Shown in pieces: positions 1-7,104 of a DNA stretch of 10,192 bases; within the stretch, counting starts at the first letter, position 1, and each line of letters opens with the position of its first letter. The notes under the pieces were generated by a model that was not told the DNA's origin, did not search any database, and saw only the letters and a program-made list of their open reading frames with translations. The stretch is from assembly GCA_009701105.1 (NCBI GenBank), contig WLKU01000039.1, forward strand, positions 1-10,192, given 5' to 3'. The translations under genes and the position numbers were made by a program. The DNA comes from Actinomycetota bacterium (GTDB taxonomy: Bacteria > Actinomycetota > Acidimicrobiia > Acidimicrobiales > Ilumatobacteraceae).

Positions 1-107
1 CCTTCGCCCTTGATGTTGGAAAAGTGTACGAATACGTCTTCGCCACCATCACGTGAGATGAAGCCATAACCCTTCTCAGCGTTGAAAAATTTAACGGTAC
101 CTCGCAT
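1..107 (-). CDS. Cold-shock domain protein (CspA family), 5' part only
   Basis: Small single-stranded nucleic-acid binding protein of the cold-shock family, which acts in the cytoplasm as an RNA chaperone. The ATG is at 107-105 on the minus strand and 35 codons are visible before the window edge. The protein begins [17 protein letters not shown] and continues into [19 protein letters not shown]. Both RNA-binding motifs are seen: RNP1 (KGYGFI, residues 12-17) and RNP2 (VFVHF, residues 25-29), with the aromatic side chains that stack on bases. Full-length family members are about 65-70 residues, so roughly half is missing off the left edge. No strong Shine-Dalgarno precedes the ATG; the leader is A-rich instead (see 108-150). 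Which csp paralogue this is cannot be told. Confidence 0.95.
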   Translation of the reverse strand, partial: MRGTVKFFNAEKGYGFISRDGGEDVFVHFSNIKGE

Positions 108-150
108 TGGATTTTCTCTTTTCTTTTCTTTTGTTTTGATTTGATTAGTT
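108..150 (-). promoter_or_regulatory. A/purine-rich 5' leader of the cold-shock gene
   Basis: On the minus strand the bases just before the csp start are almost pure A and G: AAAACAAAAGAAAAGAAAAG followed by AGAAAATCCA and the ATG. The tract is a degenerate pentamer repeat of the type AAAAG. It holds only a weak Shine-Dalgarno-like AAGAG. Unstructured A-rich leaders are known to favour ribosome loading through protein S1, and csp genes usually depend on their leaders; that it does so here is inference. Confidence 0.5.
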
Positions 151-476
151 ACAAACTTGCCTAGGTGGCAAATCCGTTACTAAGACTATGAGATTTTGTG
201 GCAGATAGCACATATTTGTCTAAGTTGGGCAAATTGGCTGACCGAGCGAGGGCTATGCCCTGAGCGCAAGATTAAGGCTTGCAGAGGTGTCGAGCATCTG
301 GCTCTGACTCGCTCATTACAAGGGTTTGAGCGAAGTTGGCATTCTTGATCCGACAGATCGAGCGGCAGTCTGTTGGGTGCACTAGACCCATTTATCTCGA
401 GGTCGGCAAAAGATTTTCCCTGCCCAGCTCACGCCACAAGTCAAATAGTCTGTATTGCGTACGGCTTGGGGGGCTC
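151..476. promoter_or_regulatory. Intergenic spacer between cold-shock gene and kinase gene
   Basis: No convincing gene lies here. The spacer separates divergent genes and must hold both promoters, but I cannot place either with confidence. Visible structures are an inverted repeat TTGCC-TAGGT-GGCAA at 157-171, a hairpin AGGGC-TAT-GCCCT at 249-261 without a T-run, and a hairpin TGGGT-N7-ACCCA at 374-390. The plus-strand frame stays open from 336 with a TTG, but its translated residues between 336 and 476 look unlike protein. I treat that part as leader rather than coding. Confidence 0.5.
157..171. repeat. Inverted repeat TTGCC-N5-GGCAA, possible operator
   Basis: A perfect 5-base dyad with a 5-base centre (TAGGT), 50 bases upstream of the cold-shock start codon. 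It could be an operator, a leader hairpin of the csp transcript, or chance. No T-run follows on either strand, so it is not a typical terminator. Confidence 0.3.
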
Positions 477-1514
477 GTGAACAAAGAAGTGCTGACGCGA
501 TCATTGCAGAAAAGATTTCCTGGACTGTGCGTAACTGAAATCTCGACGAGTCCGATCGGAACTGGTCAGATGGCCGACAGTTTGCGCGTGACCATGCAAC
601 ACAACGGAAATGATTCTGCACCTGCAACACTTATTGCCAAGGTTCCTAAAGCCAACGAAGCAAGCCGTGCTGCATCTCGTCTGAGTCGTTGTTATGAAGT
701 GGAAACAAGTTTCTATTCAGAAATCCGCTCTGCTGTTGATGCCCGAATACCCGATTGCTATCACGTTGAATACTCGGCACACGACGACGAGTTTTTGTTA
801 CTTCTCGAAGATTTGGCTCCGGCACAGCAGGGCGATCAGTTGGGCGGTTGCAGTGTTGACGATGCAATGATGGCAGTCACCGAGATGGCCAAGTTGCACG
901 GCTCCTTATGGGAGAGCCCGTTGATCCAAAACAAGGAATGGTTGCATCGCAACAGCAAGGATTCGGTGGAACTCACTTCGCAACTTTTGCAGGGCGTGTA
1001 CCCGGCTTTTTGTCAACGTTATGAGGGTCGCATCGATAGCGAAGTGGTGAAAGTCGGCCAGCAGTTTGTCAATCAGTTTCCCACGTACTTTGCTGCACAG
1101 CCCAAACCGAACACGGTTGTGCATCGTGATTTTCGGTTAGACAATCTGCTGTTTGGAGAATGGGAAGGAAATCGTGGGGTAGCGATCCTGGATTGGCAGA
1201 CAGCATGCGACGGCGTAGCGATTAGTGACCTTTCCTACTTCGTAGGGTCTGCGTTGTTGCCGAGTGTGCGGGGTGAAAATGAAAGGGCCGTGGTCAATCA
1301 GTATGTATCGGTGCTCAATGCGTATGGAATTGAACTCTCGAAAGAAGAGGCCTGGCGCCAATATCGGCTATTTTCGTTTGGAGGATTTGTGATGGCAATT
1401 GTTGCTTCAATGTTGGTGCAACAGACCGAACGGGGAGACGAAATGTTTATGGCAATGGCTAATCGACACGGTCAACAAATTTTGCAACTTGATGCGCAGA
1501 GTTTTTTGTCATGA
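477..1514 (+). CDS. CHK/aminoglycoside-phosphotransferase-like small-molecule kinase
   Basis: A 345-residue ATP-dependent kinase of the APH/CHK (EcKinase-like) fold, probably phosphorylating a small hydroxyl-bearing molecule; the substrate is unknown. Visible landmarks in this numbering: a glycine-rich segment GTGQMADSLR near 28-37, the ATP-binding lysine in LIAKVP near 55, the helix-C glutamates in YEVETSFY near 73-80, a hinge LLLLEDLAP near 107-115, the catalytic loop VVHRDFRLDN (H216, D218, N223), and the metal-binding aspartate in LDWQ near 239. Start choice: GTG at 477 follows a GGGGGG run by three bases. The frame is open back to a TTG at 336, but those 47 residues do not look like protein. 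The stop overlaps the next ATG as ATGA, so the two genes are translationally coupled. Confident on family, unsure of start and substrate. Confidence 0.85.
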   Translation: MNKEVLTRSLQKRFPGLCVTEISTSPIGTGQMADSLRVTMQHNGNDSAPATLIAKVPKANEASRAASRLSRCYEVETSFYSEIRSAVDARIPDCYHVEYSAHDDEFLLLLEDLAPAQQGDQLGGCSVDDAMMAVTEMAKLHGSLWESPLIQNKEWLHRNSKDSVELTSQLLQGVYPAFCQRYEGRIDSEVVKVGQQFVNQFPTYFAAQPKPNTVVHRDFRLDNLLFGEWEGNRGVAILDWQTACDGVAISDLSYFVGSALLPSVRGENERAVVNQYVSVLNAYGIELSKEEAWRQYRLFSFGGFVMAIVASMLVQQTERGDEMFMAMANRHGQQILQLDAQSFLS

Positions 1515-2569
1515 GCAGATTTACTCCGCTCGATGAACGCTTCGCGCACCAAATTCCGGAGCCGTTTCCAAACACAGTTACGTTCCATCACGAATGGCGC
1601 GAAAGCCTCTTTTTTGTGATGCAGCGACCCGATGGACCAGGCGATGTAGTGATTTCAACTCTTGCCCATTTTCCGGCGAGGGGCGAGATGGACTCGCTGC
1701 AGTTGGGTCGAGTGGATGGCAACCCGCTGATCACCAAACATGTGCGAACCGTGGACGGCGACCAAGACGTATTTAAGGTTGGTGGCGTCACGATCGACAT
1801 TATTGAGCCACTCAAGAAGGTGCGACTGCAAGTTGTCGAATCGCCCGCAACATCGGCCACCCTCGACATCATATTTACCGCACGCACCCAGCCATACCAA
1901 CTGCGCCGCGGCACGATGAAGGCAGGTCACGAGATTGTTTGGGATCAGTCGCACATGTTTCAGAGCGGCACATATAACGGCACCTACACATATAAAGGTC
2001 AGACACACAAAGTTGAAAACTGGTGGGGTCAGCGCGATCACTCATGGGGTATTCGTGCACACGGCAGATGCCCGATGTGGATGTGGCTGGCTATTCAGCT
2101 TCCAGAAGGGATGCTCGGTGTTTGGAATTGGGAGTATCCAAATGGCGCTCGCGTGTACACCGACGGATGCTTTGCGCCGTCTGATGGCAGCGACCCAATT
2201 CCCGTCATCGGTTTTGAGCACGACTTGCAATGGCAAGACGAGAACGGAAACGAAACGTCGTACGACCGCTTTGGAGAAAACGTGCGCGGACTCGGTGGCG
2301 TAGTGCACTTCACTTTGCAAGGTGGTCGCAAAATTACTGTTACCGCACAAGGCAAATGGGCGCAGCGCTACAGCGACATCACCAATCGCACAGGTGCTGC
2401 GCTCGGTGGCGGCTTAAACGAAATGGTGGTGACAACTTCTGACGGCACAAAGGGAACTGCGATATATGAAGTGACGGGCAGTTGGCACCACAGATATTTT
2501 CCGCTGGCACGAGGCGAACGTCTGCCGCCAAATGGCATCACGCCAGGCGAAAACGAAATAGCTCGCTAG
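1511..2569 (+). CDS. DUF7064/AttH-like (lipocalin-type) protein, kinase partner
   Basis: A 352-residue soluble protein without signal peptide or membrane segment. It is rich in beta-prone, Trp-rich sequence, with the marked motif VENWWGQRDHSWGIR at about 168-182, followed by a Trp-rich stretch (MWMWLA, near 189-194; GVWNWEYPNG, near 203-212). This pattern fits the DUF7064/AttH-like group, related to the CrtC-like beta-barrel/lipocalin proteins; the assignment is from memory of the motif. Members often sit next to phosphotransferase-like kinases, as here. No catalytic function is established. The ATG at 1511 overlaps the kinase stop by four bases, so the pair is co-translated and likely handles the same hydrophobic or terpenoid/lipid-like compound (inference). 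It ends 14 bases before the convergent oxidoreductase stop. Confidence 0.75.
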   Translation: MSRFTPLDERFAHQIPEPFPNTVTFHHEWRESLFFVMQRPDGPGDVVISTLAHFPARGEMDSLQLGRVDGNPLITKHVRTVDGDQDVFKVGGVTIDIIEPLKKVRLQVVESPATSATLDIIFTARTQPYQLRRGTMKAGHEIVWDQSHMFQSGTYNGTYTYKGQTHKVENWWGQRDHSWGIRAHGRCPMWMWLAIQLPEGMLGVWNWEYPNGARVYTDGCFAPSDGSDPIPVIGFEHDLQWQDENGNETSYDRFGENVRGLGGVVHFTLQGGRKITVTAQGKWAQRYSDITNRTGAALGGGLNEMVVTTSDGTKGTAIYEVTGSWHHRYFPLARGERLPPNGITPGENEIAR

Positions 2570-2576
2570 ATCTGTG

Positions 2577-2594
2577 CTGGCAACTATTTGCCAG
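2577..2594. terminator. Small shared hairpin at convergent gene ends
   Basis: CTGGCAA-CTAT-TTGCCAG is a perfect 7-base stem with a 4-base loop, centred on the junction of two convergent genes. The minus-strand stop codon lies in the loop and the plus-strand stop is 7 bases to the left. It has no T-run on either side, so if it terminates transcription it does so weakly or with help. Position is the main argument. Confidence 0.4.
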
Positions 2595-3537
2595 AGAGCG
2601 CAGCAACCACTGGAGCAAATTTTTCGACATCTTCGCCACCGACGATGACATATGAAAAACCCCAGCGCTCGCGACGAGCAATCAGGTCTTCGATCAATTT
2701 TGAAGGAGGTCCCATGAGGGCAAAAGGTGTTTCGGCCACCATCGATTCTTCGACACCCATGCCAGCAGCGAGTCGTGAGATTGCACCGGCCGCATCATCA
2801 GTGATGTTGACCAGAAATGCACGAATGTTCATCTCGACATGATTGAAACGATCGCCCGCAGTATCGCGAACGATGTCAACTTTGCCATCAACGGCCTCGG
2901 CGGTCATTGTTGAAATCGCTTCAGGTCCAACTGCACCTGCGCTCATGGTGGCATTGATGCCAATGATGTCTGCAACTTGTGCGGCATACGTCAGCACTCG
3001 CTTACCACCGCCACCGATAAGGATTGGTGGGCAAGGTGCTTGTGATGGTTTTGGAAGACCGTCGTAGTTGGTAATGGTGTAGTGCTTGCCAGCGTAAGAG
3101 AATGCGCCTTGCGCAAAGCAACCCTTCATTACATCGATGCCTTCGATCATGCGGTCGATTCGCAAGCCTGCGCGCTCGTAGGGAATGCCAGATTGTTCGT
3201 AATCAGTGATCATCCAGCCCGCGCCGATGCCAAGTTCGAGTCGTCCATCTGACAACAAGTCCATTGTTGCGAGTTCTTTGGCCAAGACAACTGGATGTTT
3301 GTAATCGTTGTCCCACACAAGAGCGCCAACTCGAAGTTTGGTTGTTGCGTCGGCAACACTCATCAATGCAGGTACCGGTGCGAGTTGATCAGTGAAGTGA
3401 TCTGGCATGGTCAACACGTCGAATCCTGCTGACTCAGTGCGCTTGGCAAGATCGATCCATGACTTGCGATCTGGTTGAGATGACGCCTGAACGCCGAATC
3501 GGAAAGGCTTGATGGGGAACTGTCGGGAAGAAGTCAC
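2584..3537 (-). CDS. F420-dependent LLM-class oxidoreductase (MSMEG_2516-like)
   Basis: A TIM-barrel flavin/F420-dependent oxidoreductase of the luciferase-like monooxygenase superfamily, 317 residues, cytosolic, using coenzyme F420 as hydride carrier; the substrate is unknown. Evidence: FRFGVQAS at the first strand (near 12-19), AKRTESAGFDVLTMPDH (near 31-47), the signature SDGRLELGIGAGW (96-108) followed by DYEQSGIPY, and PPILIGGGGKRVL (170-182), a phosphate-binding type loop. The overall pattern matches the actinobacterial TIGR03621 group. Start choice: GTG at 3537 rather than TTG at 3543; neither has a Shine-Dalgarno. A GATACT element 8 bases upstream of the GTG would give an almost leaderless transcript. 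Only 26 bases separate it from the divergent PBP start. Convergent with the kinase/DUF7064 pair. Confidence 0.9.
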   Translation of the reverse strand: MTSSRQFPIKPFRFGVQASSQPDRKSWIDLAKRTESAGFDVLTMPDHFTDQLAPVPALMSVADATTKLRVGALVWDNDYKHPVVLAKELATMDLLSDGRLELGIGAGWMITDYEQSGIPYERAGLRIDRMIEGIDVMKGCFAQGAFSYAGKHYTITNYDGLPKPSQAPCPPILIGGGGKRVLTYAAQVADIIGINATMSAGAVGPEAISTMTAEAVDGKVDIVRDTAGDRFNHVEMNIRAFLVNITDDAAGAISRLAAGMGVEESMVAETPFALMGPPSKLIEDLIARRERWGFSYVIVGGEDVEKFAPVVAALSGK

Positions 3538-3545
3538 GGGCAAAG

Positions 3546-3575
3546 AGTATCGTGGGAGGTGCCGTGAATCCCCAA
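3546..3575 (-). promoter_or_regulatory. Candidate promoter for the oxidoreductase gene
   Basis: On the minus strand TTGGGG (3575-3570) and GATACT (3551-3546) are 18 bases apart, matching -35 and -10 consensus at 3 and 4 of 6 positions. The predicted transcription start falls at about 3537-3540, on the GTG start, which would make the message leaderless, a common arrangement in actinobacteria. The element lies across the ribosome-binding site and first codons of the opposite gene. Weak consensus match, so tentative. Confidence 0.3.
3555..3560 (+). promoter_or_regulatory. Shine-Dalgarno that sets the PBP start
   Basis: GGGAGGT (3554-3560) is a near-perfect anti-16S match and ends three bases before the GTG at 3564. 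It makes that GTG the likely start rather than the in-frame GTG at 3552, which would lie upstream of the ribosome-binding site. Confidence 0.7.
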
Positions 3576-5915
3576 CTCAGGACGATCCAGCGCCTCCTCA
3601 TTGTTATGTTGGCAGGTGCCTTAAGCATTACTGCCTTGGTCACTGGCATGGCTCCGCAGGTGTGGGGAATCCTCAACGCGCACAGCCAAATACCGGTCCA
3701 ATTACCGGGATTCGCGGGCCTGTCGCAACGCAGCGTGCTGTTTGATGTTGCTGGCGAACAGATCGGTGTTTTCCAAAAAGAGAACACTCAGAAGACACCT
3801 GTCGACAGTGTGCCGGTGGACGTGATTGCATCGATCTTGGCTGTTGAAGATGCGGTTTTTTATAGCCACGATGGTGTCAACCTGCGAGCTGTCGTGCGCG
3901 CCACATTGGCCAATACACAGGGGTCGACTCGTCAGGGCGCTTCAACTATCACCCAGCAGGTTGTCAAGAATGACTTTCTTGCTGGACTTGATAGAGACGG
4001 CCGATACAAGGTGTTGCAGTCTCGATATGCCGTGATGCTGGAAAAGCAAGTGCCAAAAAAACTTATTCTTGAGCGCTACTTAAACACAGTTTTTTTTGGC
4101 AACAATGCGTATGGCTTGCAAGCTGCAGCCGAGGTGTATTTCGGTGCTCCGGTATCGGCACTGACTGTTACCCAGGGTGCATTTCTTGCAGGGCTTATTC
4201 AAGCCCCATCGAGTTATGACCCAATCAGGAGTCCTGATGCATCACGCACGCGCTACAAAATTGTGCTCGCACGATTAGTCGATGTTGGATTGATCACGAA
4301 AGAAGTAGCAACGGCTACTTGTGCGGGTTGGGAGAAGCCGAAAATACGTACGCTTGTGGATGCAGAGTGCGTGATACCTGAACAGGTCAGCACCATTCCG
4401 CAGCAAGATGTCAATCGTTCGTACTTCACTGAAGAAGTGAAGGATTATTTGCTCAATCGCTCGACAGTGTTGGGTGCCACGTATCAAGATCGTTACAACA
4501 AACTCTTTCGCGGTGGTCTCAAGATCTACACAACCTTGAACAAGAAAGACCAAATTGCTGCCGAAGCCGCAGCTGCTGCACAACTGCCCGAAAACAAGAC
4601 TGGCATTCAGGCTGCAGTGGTGTCTATTGACAATGCAACAGGGGGAGTGCGCGCGATGGTTGGCGGCACCGGCTTTGTTCCTGTAGGTAACGAGATAAAC
4701 CTTGCGCTACGAAGGCGTCAGACTGGGTCGAGTGTCAAGATGTTTATCTTGGCGGCTGCTCTGCAGGCCGGAATACTTCCAGACGACGTAATAGATGGAA
4801 CGCTTCCTTGCACGTTGCCTAACCCAGGCAAGCCAGAAGAACCGTTTTATATTTCGAAAGGCGTGAGTCACGAAGTTGCGCCGCTGCGCATCATGACTGC
4901 ATTGTCGATCAACTGTGCGTACGCAAAACTTTCGCAAGTGGTTGGGCTTGAGCGAGTAGTCGCATTGATGTACAAGATGCTGGACTCAGAATTTACAAAT
5001 CCCGAGACGTACCAAATTCAACCGTACGCATCGCTTGCTACTGGTGCCAACGAACTCAGCCCGCTCGACATGGCTTCAGGTGCCCAAACCATGGCAAATG
5101 GTGGCGTGCACTTGCGACCATATTTGATAGACAAAATCGAGGACGCCAATGGAGTGTTGTTTCAACACGAACAACTCTGCGTTGCACCATTAGATGTGGA
5201 GCCGTGCAGAGTCTTGAGCAACGAGGTTGCATTGCGGGCTGTCGACACAATGAAGGGCGTAATTCAGTTTGGTACTGCGCGTCGCACTGCACTTGAACCT
5301 GCAGCACCAATCGGCGATAAGCCGCGCGCTGCAGCCGGCAAGACGGGCACACAGGACGACAACACCAACGCATGGTTTGTTGGTTACACCAAGCAACTGA
5401 CAACAGCGGTGTGGGTTGGCGACCCAAAGGCATACACACCGATGGTCAATATCCCCGAGTTTGTCAAACAAGATGGCATTACGCGGGTACAGGGCTCGAT
5501 GTATCCCGCACGTATTTGGAAGCAATATATGGATGCAGCACACGAGGGTTTGCCATCTCTGGATTGGGATGCTGCGCCTGCTCCAGTTGCAACCGAAACA
5601 CGACCCGACCCAAACCCGATGCGCATCTATTTGCCAGGAACCGAATGTTTGGCACAAGTTGTATCTGGCACCGTTCCCTCAACAACGACAACAACAAGTA
5701 TTAAACCAGGTAGAGCAACAACGACAACAACAACTACGCCGATAGATCTGACGAATCCATCAAATACTGTCGTAGTGAGGGTTGTCGATCCAGGAACTAC
5801 GATCGCGCCTACGGATACCAACCCATTTTCTCCTGCCAACACCGTGGCTATCGGCAGCTATTGGGTATACGAATGCGCACAACCGTTTTCGCCTGCTGTG
5901 CAGACGGTGCCGTAG
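3564..5915 (+). CDS. Class A penicillin-binding protein (glycosyltransferase + transpeptidase)
   Basis: Bifunctional peptidoglycan synthase of 783 residues, membrane-anchored with its catalytic domains outside the cytoplasm. It polymerises lipid II and cross-links stem peptides. One N-terminal membrane segment spans about 10-30 (LLIVMLAGALSITALVTGM). The GT51 domain shows AVEDAVFYSHDG with catalytic E95, RQGASTITQQ (123-132) and LILERYLNTVFFGNNAYG (167-184). The transpeptidase domain shows the nucleophile motif SSVK (S389, K392), SIN (448-450) and KTGT (593-596), so all three active-site motifs are intact. The C-terminal tail (about 670-783) holds two Thr tracts and two cysteines, C695 and C770. 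Likely first gene of a three-gene run: the next starts 7 bases after the stop. PonA-like, but paralogue identity cannot be fixed. Confidence 0.95.
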   Translation: MNPQLRTIQRLLIVMLAGALSITALVTGMAPQVWGILNAHSQIPVQLPGFAGLSQRSVLFDVAGEQIGVFQKENTQKTPVDSVPVDVIASILAVEDAVFYSHDGVNLRAVVRATLANTQGSTRQGASTITQQVVKNDFLAGLDRDGRYKVLQSRYAVMLEKQVPKKLILERYLNTVFFGNNAYGLQAAAEVYFGAPVSALTVTQGAFLAGLIQAPSSYDPIRSPDASRTRYKIVLARLVDVGLITKEVATATCAGWEKPKIRTLVDAECVIPEQVSTIPQQDVNRSYFTEEVKDYLLNRSTVLGATYQDRYNKLFRGGLKIYTTLNKKDQIAAEAAAAAQLPENKTGIQAAVVSIDNATGGVRAMVGGTGFVPVGNEINLALRRRQTGSSVKMFILAAALQAGILPDDVIDGTLPCTLPNPGKPEEPFYISKGVSHEVAPLRIMTALSINCAYAKLSQVVGLERVVALMYKMLDSEFTNPETYQIQPYASLATGANELSPLDMASGAQTMANGGVHLRPYLIDKIEDANGVLFQHEQLCVAPLDVEPCRVLSNEVALRAVDTMKGVIQFGTARRTALEPAAPIGDKPRAAAGKTGTQDDNTNAWFVGYTKQLTTAVWVGDPKAYTPMVNIPEFVKQDGITRVQGSMYPARIWKQYMDAAHEGLPSLDWDAAPAPVATETRPDPNPMRIYLPGTECLAQVVSGTVPSTTTTTSIKPGRATTTTTTTPIDLTNPSNTVVVRVVDPGTTIAPTDTNPFSPANTVAIGSYWVYECAQPFSPAVQTVP
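5680..5733 (+). repeat. Direct repeat encoding two poly-Thr tracts in the PBP tail
   Basis: CAACAACGACAACAACAA occurs exactly at 5680-5697 and again at 5716-5733, an 18-base repeat offset by 36 bases (12 codons). It encodes TTTTT and TTTTTTT either side of SIKPGRA. It looks like a slippage- or duplication-prone linker that could vary between strains. Confidence 0.8.
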
Positions 5916-5922
5916 GCAACTG

Positions 5923-6630
5923 ATGGGCGCTCTCCACGATCTACATGCGGTGCAATTGAGCGACATTGCAATTTCGCAAGCGCAGCATCGCCTTGCGCAT
6001 TTGCCAGAATCAGCAACATATCAACTTGCAAAATCTGCATCGGCAAACGCAATCACAGAATTGGCTGCACTCGACAAACGAAGCGCAGATGCTGGAACAG
6101 AAATCACTGGACTTGAAAAGCAGGCGCACGAAATTGATTCGACACTCGCTCGACTTAATAAGCAACTGAAGACGATCATTGCGCCAAGAGAAGCCGAGGC
6201 CTTGCAACATGAGATTGCCACATGCACAAACAACCGCAGTGCCCTTGACGACAGAGAACTTGAATTGCTCGAGATAGTTGAGCAGTGCGACAAAGAATCG
6301 GTTGTGCTTGGCTCTCGTGTTGAATCGACTCGCGAAGCTCTTACTAGTGCGGAACAAGCATTGCGTGCCGCGCGAGCTGCGGTTAACGCCGAAATTGCGC
6401 AACTCGCTGAACAACGAAGTGCCCAGGGTCTTGTGGTGTCTGCATCATTGCTCTCGACCTACGACGCCAAACGTAAGCACCGCCCAGATGGGGCAGTTTC
6501 AAAGCTGAATGGCCCGACATGTAGCGGGTGCCATCTCGATTTGCCGAAAAGTGAAATTGATCGACTGCACAAACTTCCTGCCGACGAACTTCCTGAGTGC
6601 CCGCATTGCGGTTGCTTCATCGCGTTATAG
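5923..6630 (+). CDS. Coiled-coil C4 zinc-ribbon protein (CT398-like)
   Basis: A 235-residue protein made of a long helical hairpin-type coiled coil (about 35-170, rich in A/E/L/Q/R heptads) and a C-terminal zinc ribbon with CSGC (C200, C203) and CPHC (C226, C229), a C4 metal site with a 22-residue spacer. This is the architecture of the widespread CT398/zf-RING_7 family, whose role is not settled; binding to nucleic acid or to protein partners has been proposed. Start choice: the frame is open upstream into the PBP gene, but ATG at 5923 is the first codon giving family-like sequence (MGALHDLHAVQLSDI). It is 7 bases after the PBP stop, with a weak AGG at 5914-5916. Followed 9 bases later by the membrane-protein gene, so probably one operon. 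Confidence 0.85.
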   Translation: MGALHDLHAVQLSDIAISQAQHRLAHLPESATYQLAKSASANAITELAALDKRSADAGTEITGLEKQAHEIDSTLARLNKQLKTIIAPREAEALQHEIATCTNNRSALDDRELELLEIVEQCDKESVVLGSRVESTREALTSAEQALRAARAAVNAEIAQLAEQRSAQGLVVSASLLSTYDAKRKHRPDGAVSKLNGPTCSGCHLDLPKSEIDRLHKLPADELPECPHCGCFIAL

Positions 6631-6639
6631 GGGTCGTTG

Positions 6640-7044
6640 ATGTTGTTTTGGTTCATCGGCACGTCGGTTGCATCGGTGTGGAGCGTGTTTCGTGACCCGA
6701 AGTTTGCCTATCGCTGGGTGATTGTTGGGGCGCTCGTACCGGTGTTTAGCGTTGTGACCGTGGTGGGGTTCCTGGTTGCTGTGATGCTGTTGACAATCGG
6801 CAAAAATGCCAGCAAGAAGAAAGCACGAAAGAACTTTCTGGCCTTGACGATTGGCCTTTTTATGCATCTGGTCTTCGATGGAGCGTTTCTTGATACCAAG
6901 ATGTTCTGGTGGCCGCTGGCCGGCCTCTCTGTAGATGGGTACGCGATACCGCTCGTAGAACGTGGTTTGCTCAATATTCCTTTTGAAATTGTTGGTATAG
7001 GCCTCATTCTGTGGACGAAAAAACAGATCAAACCCATACCCTGA
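6640..7044 (+). CDS. Small polytopic membrane protein, metal-dependent-hydrolase-like (YdjM-type)
   Basis: A 134-residue membrane protein with three to four hydrophobic segments: about 3-17, 26-54, 66-84 and 108-126. A Lys-rich cytosolic loop KNASKKKARK lies at 55-64, so this loop is probably inside. Family-like motif: FMHLVFDGAF with H76 and D80, then TKMFWWPLAG (86-95). This resembles actinobacterial integral-membrane proteins related to the YdjM metal-dependent hydrolase group. The first His-containing motif expected of that group is not visible, so activity is doubtful. The ATG at 6640 is preceded by AGGGG (6629-6633) with six bases between, which also overlaps the zinc-ribbon stop codon. 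The TTG at 6637 is a less likely start. Third gene of the PBP run; a role in envelope maintenance is inference only. Confidence 0.7.
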   Translation: MLFWFIGTSVASVWSVFRDPKFAYRWVIVGALVPVFSVVTVVGFLVAVMLLTIGKNASKKKARKNFLALTIGLFMHLVFDGAFLDTKMFWWPLAGLSVDGYAIPLVERGLLNIPFEIVGIGLILWTKKQIKPIP

Positions 7045-7078
7045 AAGGTGTTTCGGGGCTTCTGGAGAAGGTGAGAAA

Positions 7079-7096
7079 TACGAACATTCGTTCGTA
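7079..7096. promoter_or_regulatory. LexA binding site (SOS box)
   Basis: TACGAACATTCGTTCGTA is a perfect dyad with 7-base arms and a 4-base centre. It contains CGAAC-N4-GTTCG, the LexA box of Actinobacteria and Firmicutes (core GAAC-N4-GTTC), with every core position matched. It sits 35 bases after the stop of the preceding gene and 117 bases before the first canonical start of the lysozyme-like gene, and no other promoter-proximal gene is within reach. Binding by LexA is inferred from the motif. Confidence 0.75.
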
Positions 7097-7104
7097 GATG
7101 GTCA

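Noticed and set aside
249..261. AGGGC-TAT-GCCCT hairpin as a terminator
   Set aside because: The stem is only 5 pairs with a 3-base loop and no T-run, and no gene ends nearby to need it.
240..400. Possible tRNA or small RNA in the left intergenic spacer
   Set aside because: Several short stems exist, but no TPsiC GGTTCGAAT box, no cloverleaf spacing and no match to 6S, SRP or tmRNA signatures was found.
5190..5657. 155-codon minus-strand frame inside the PBP gene
   Set aside because: Opposite-strand shadow of the transpeptidase domain, with no ribosome-binding site or recognisable motif.
5782..5922. N-terminal extension of the zinc-ribbon gene back into the PBP gene
   Set aside because: The extra 47 residues are a frame-shifted reading of the PBP tail. 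ATG 5923 lies just after the PBP stop and begins family-like sequence.
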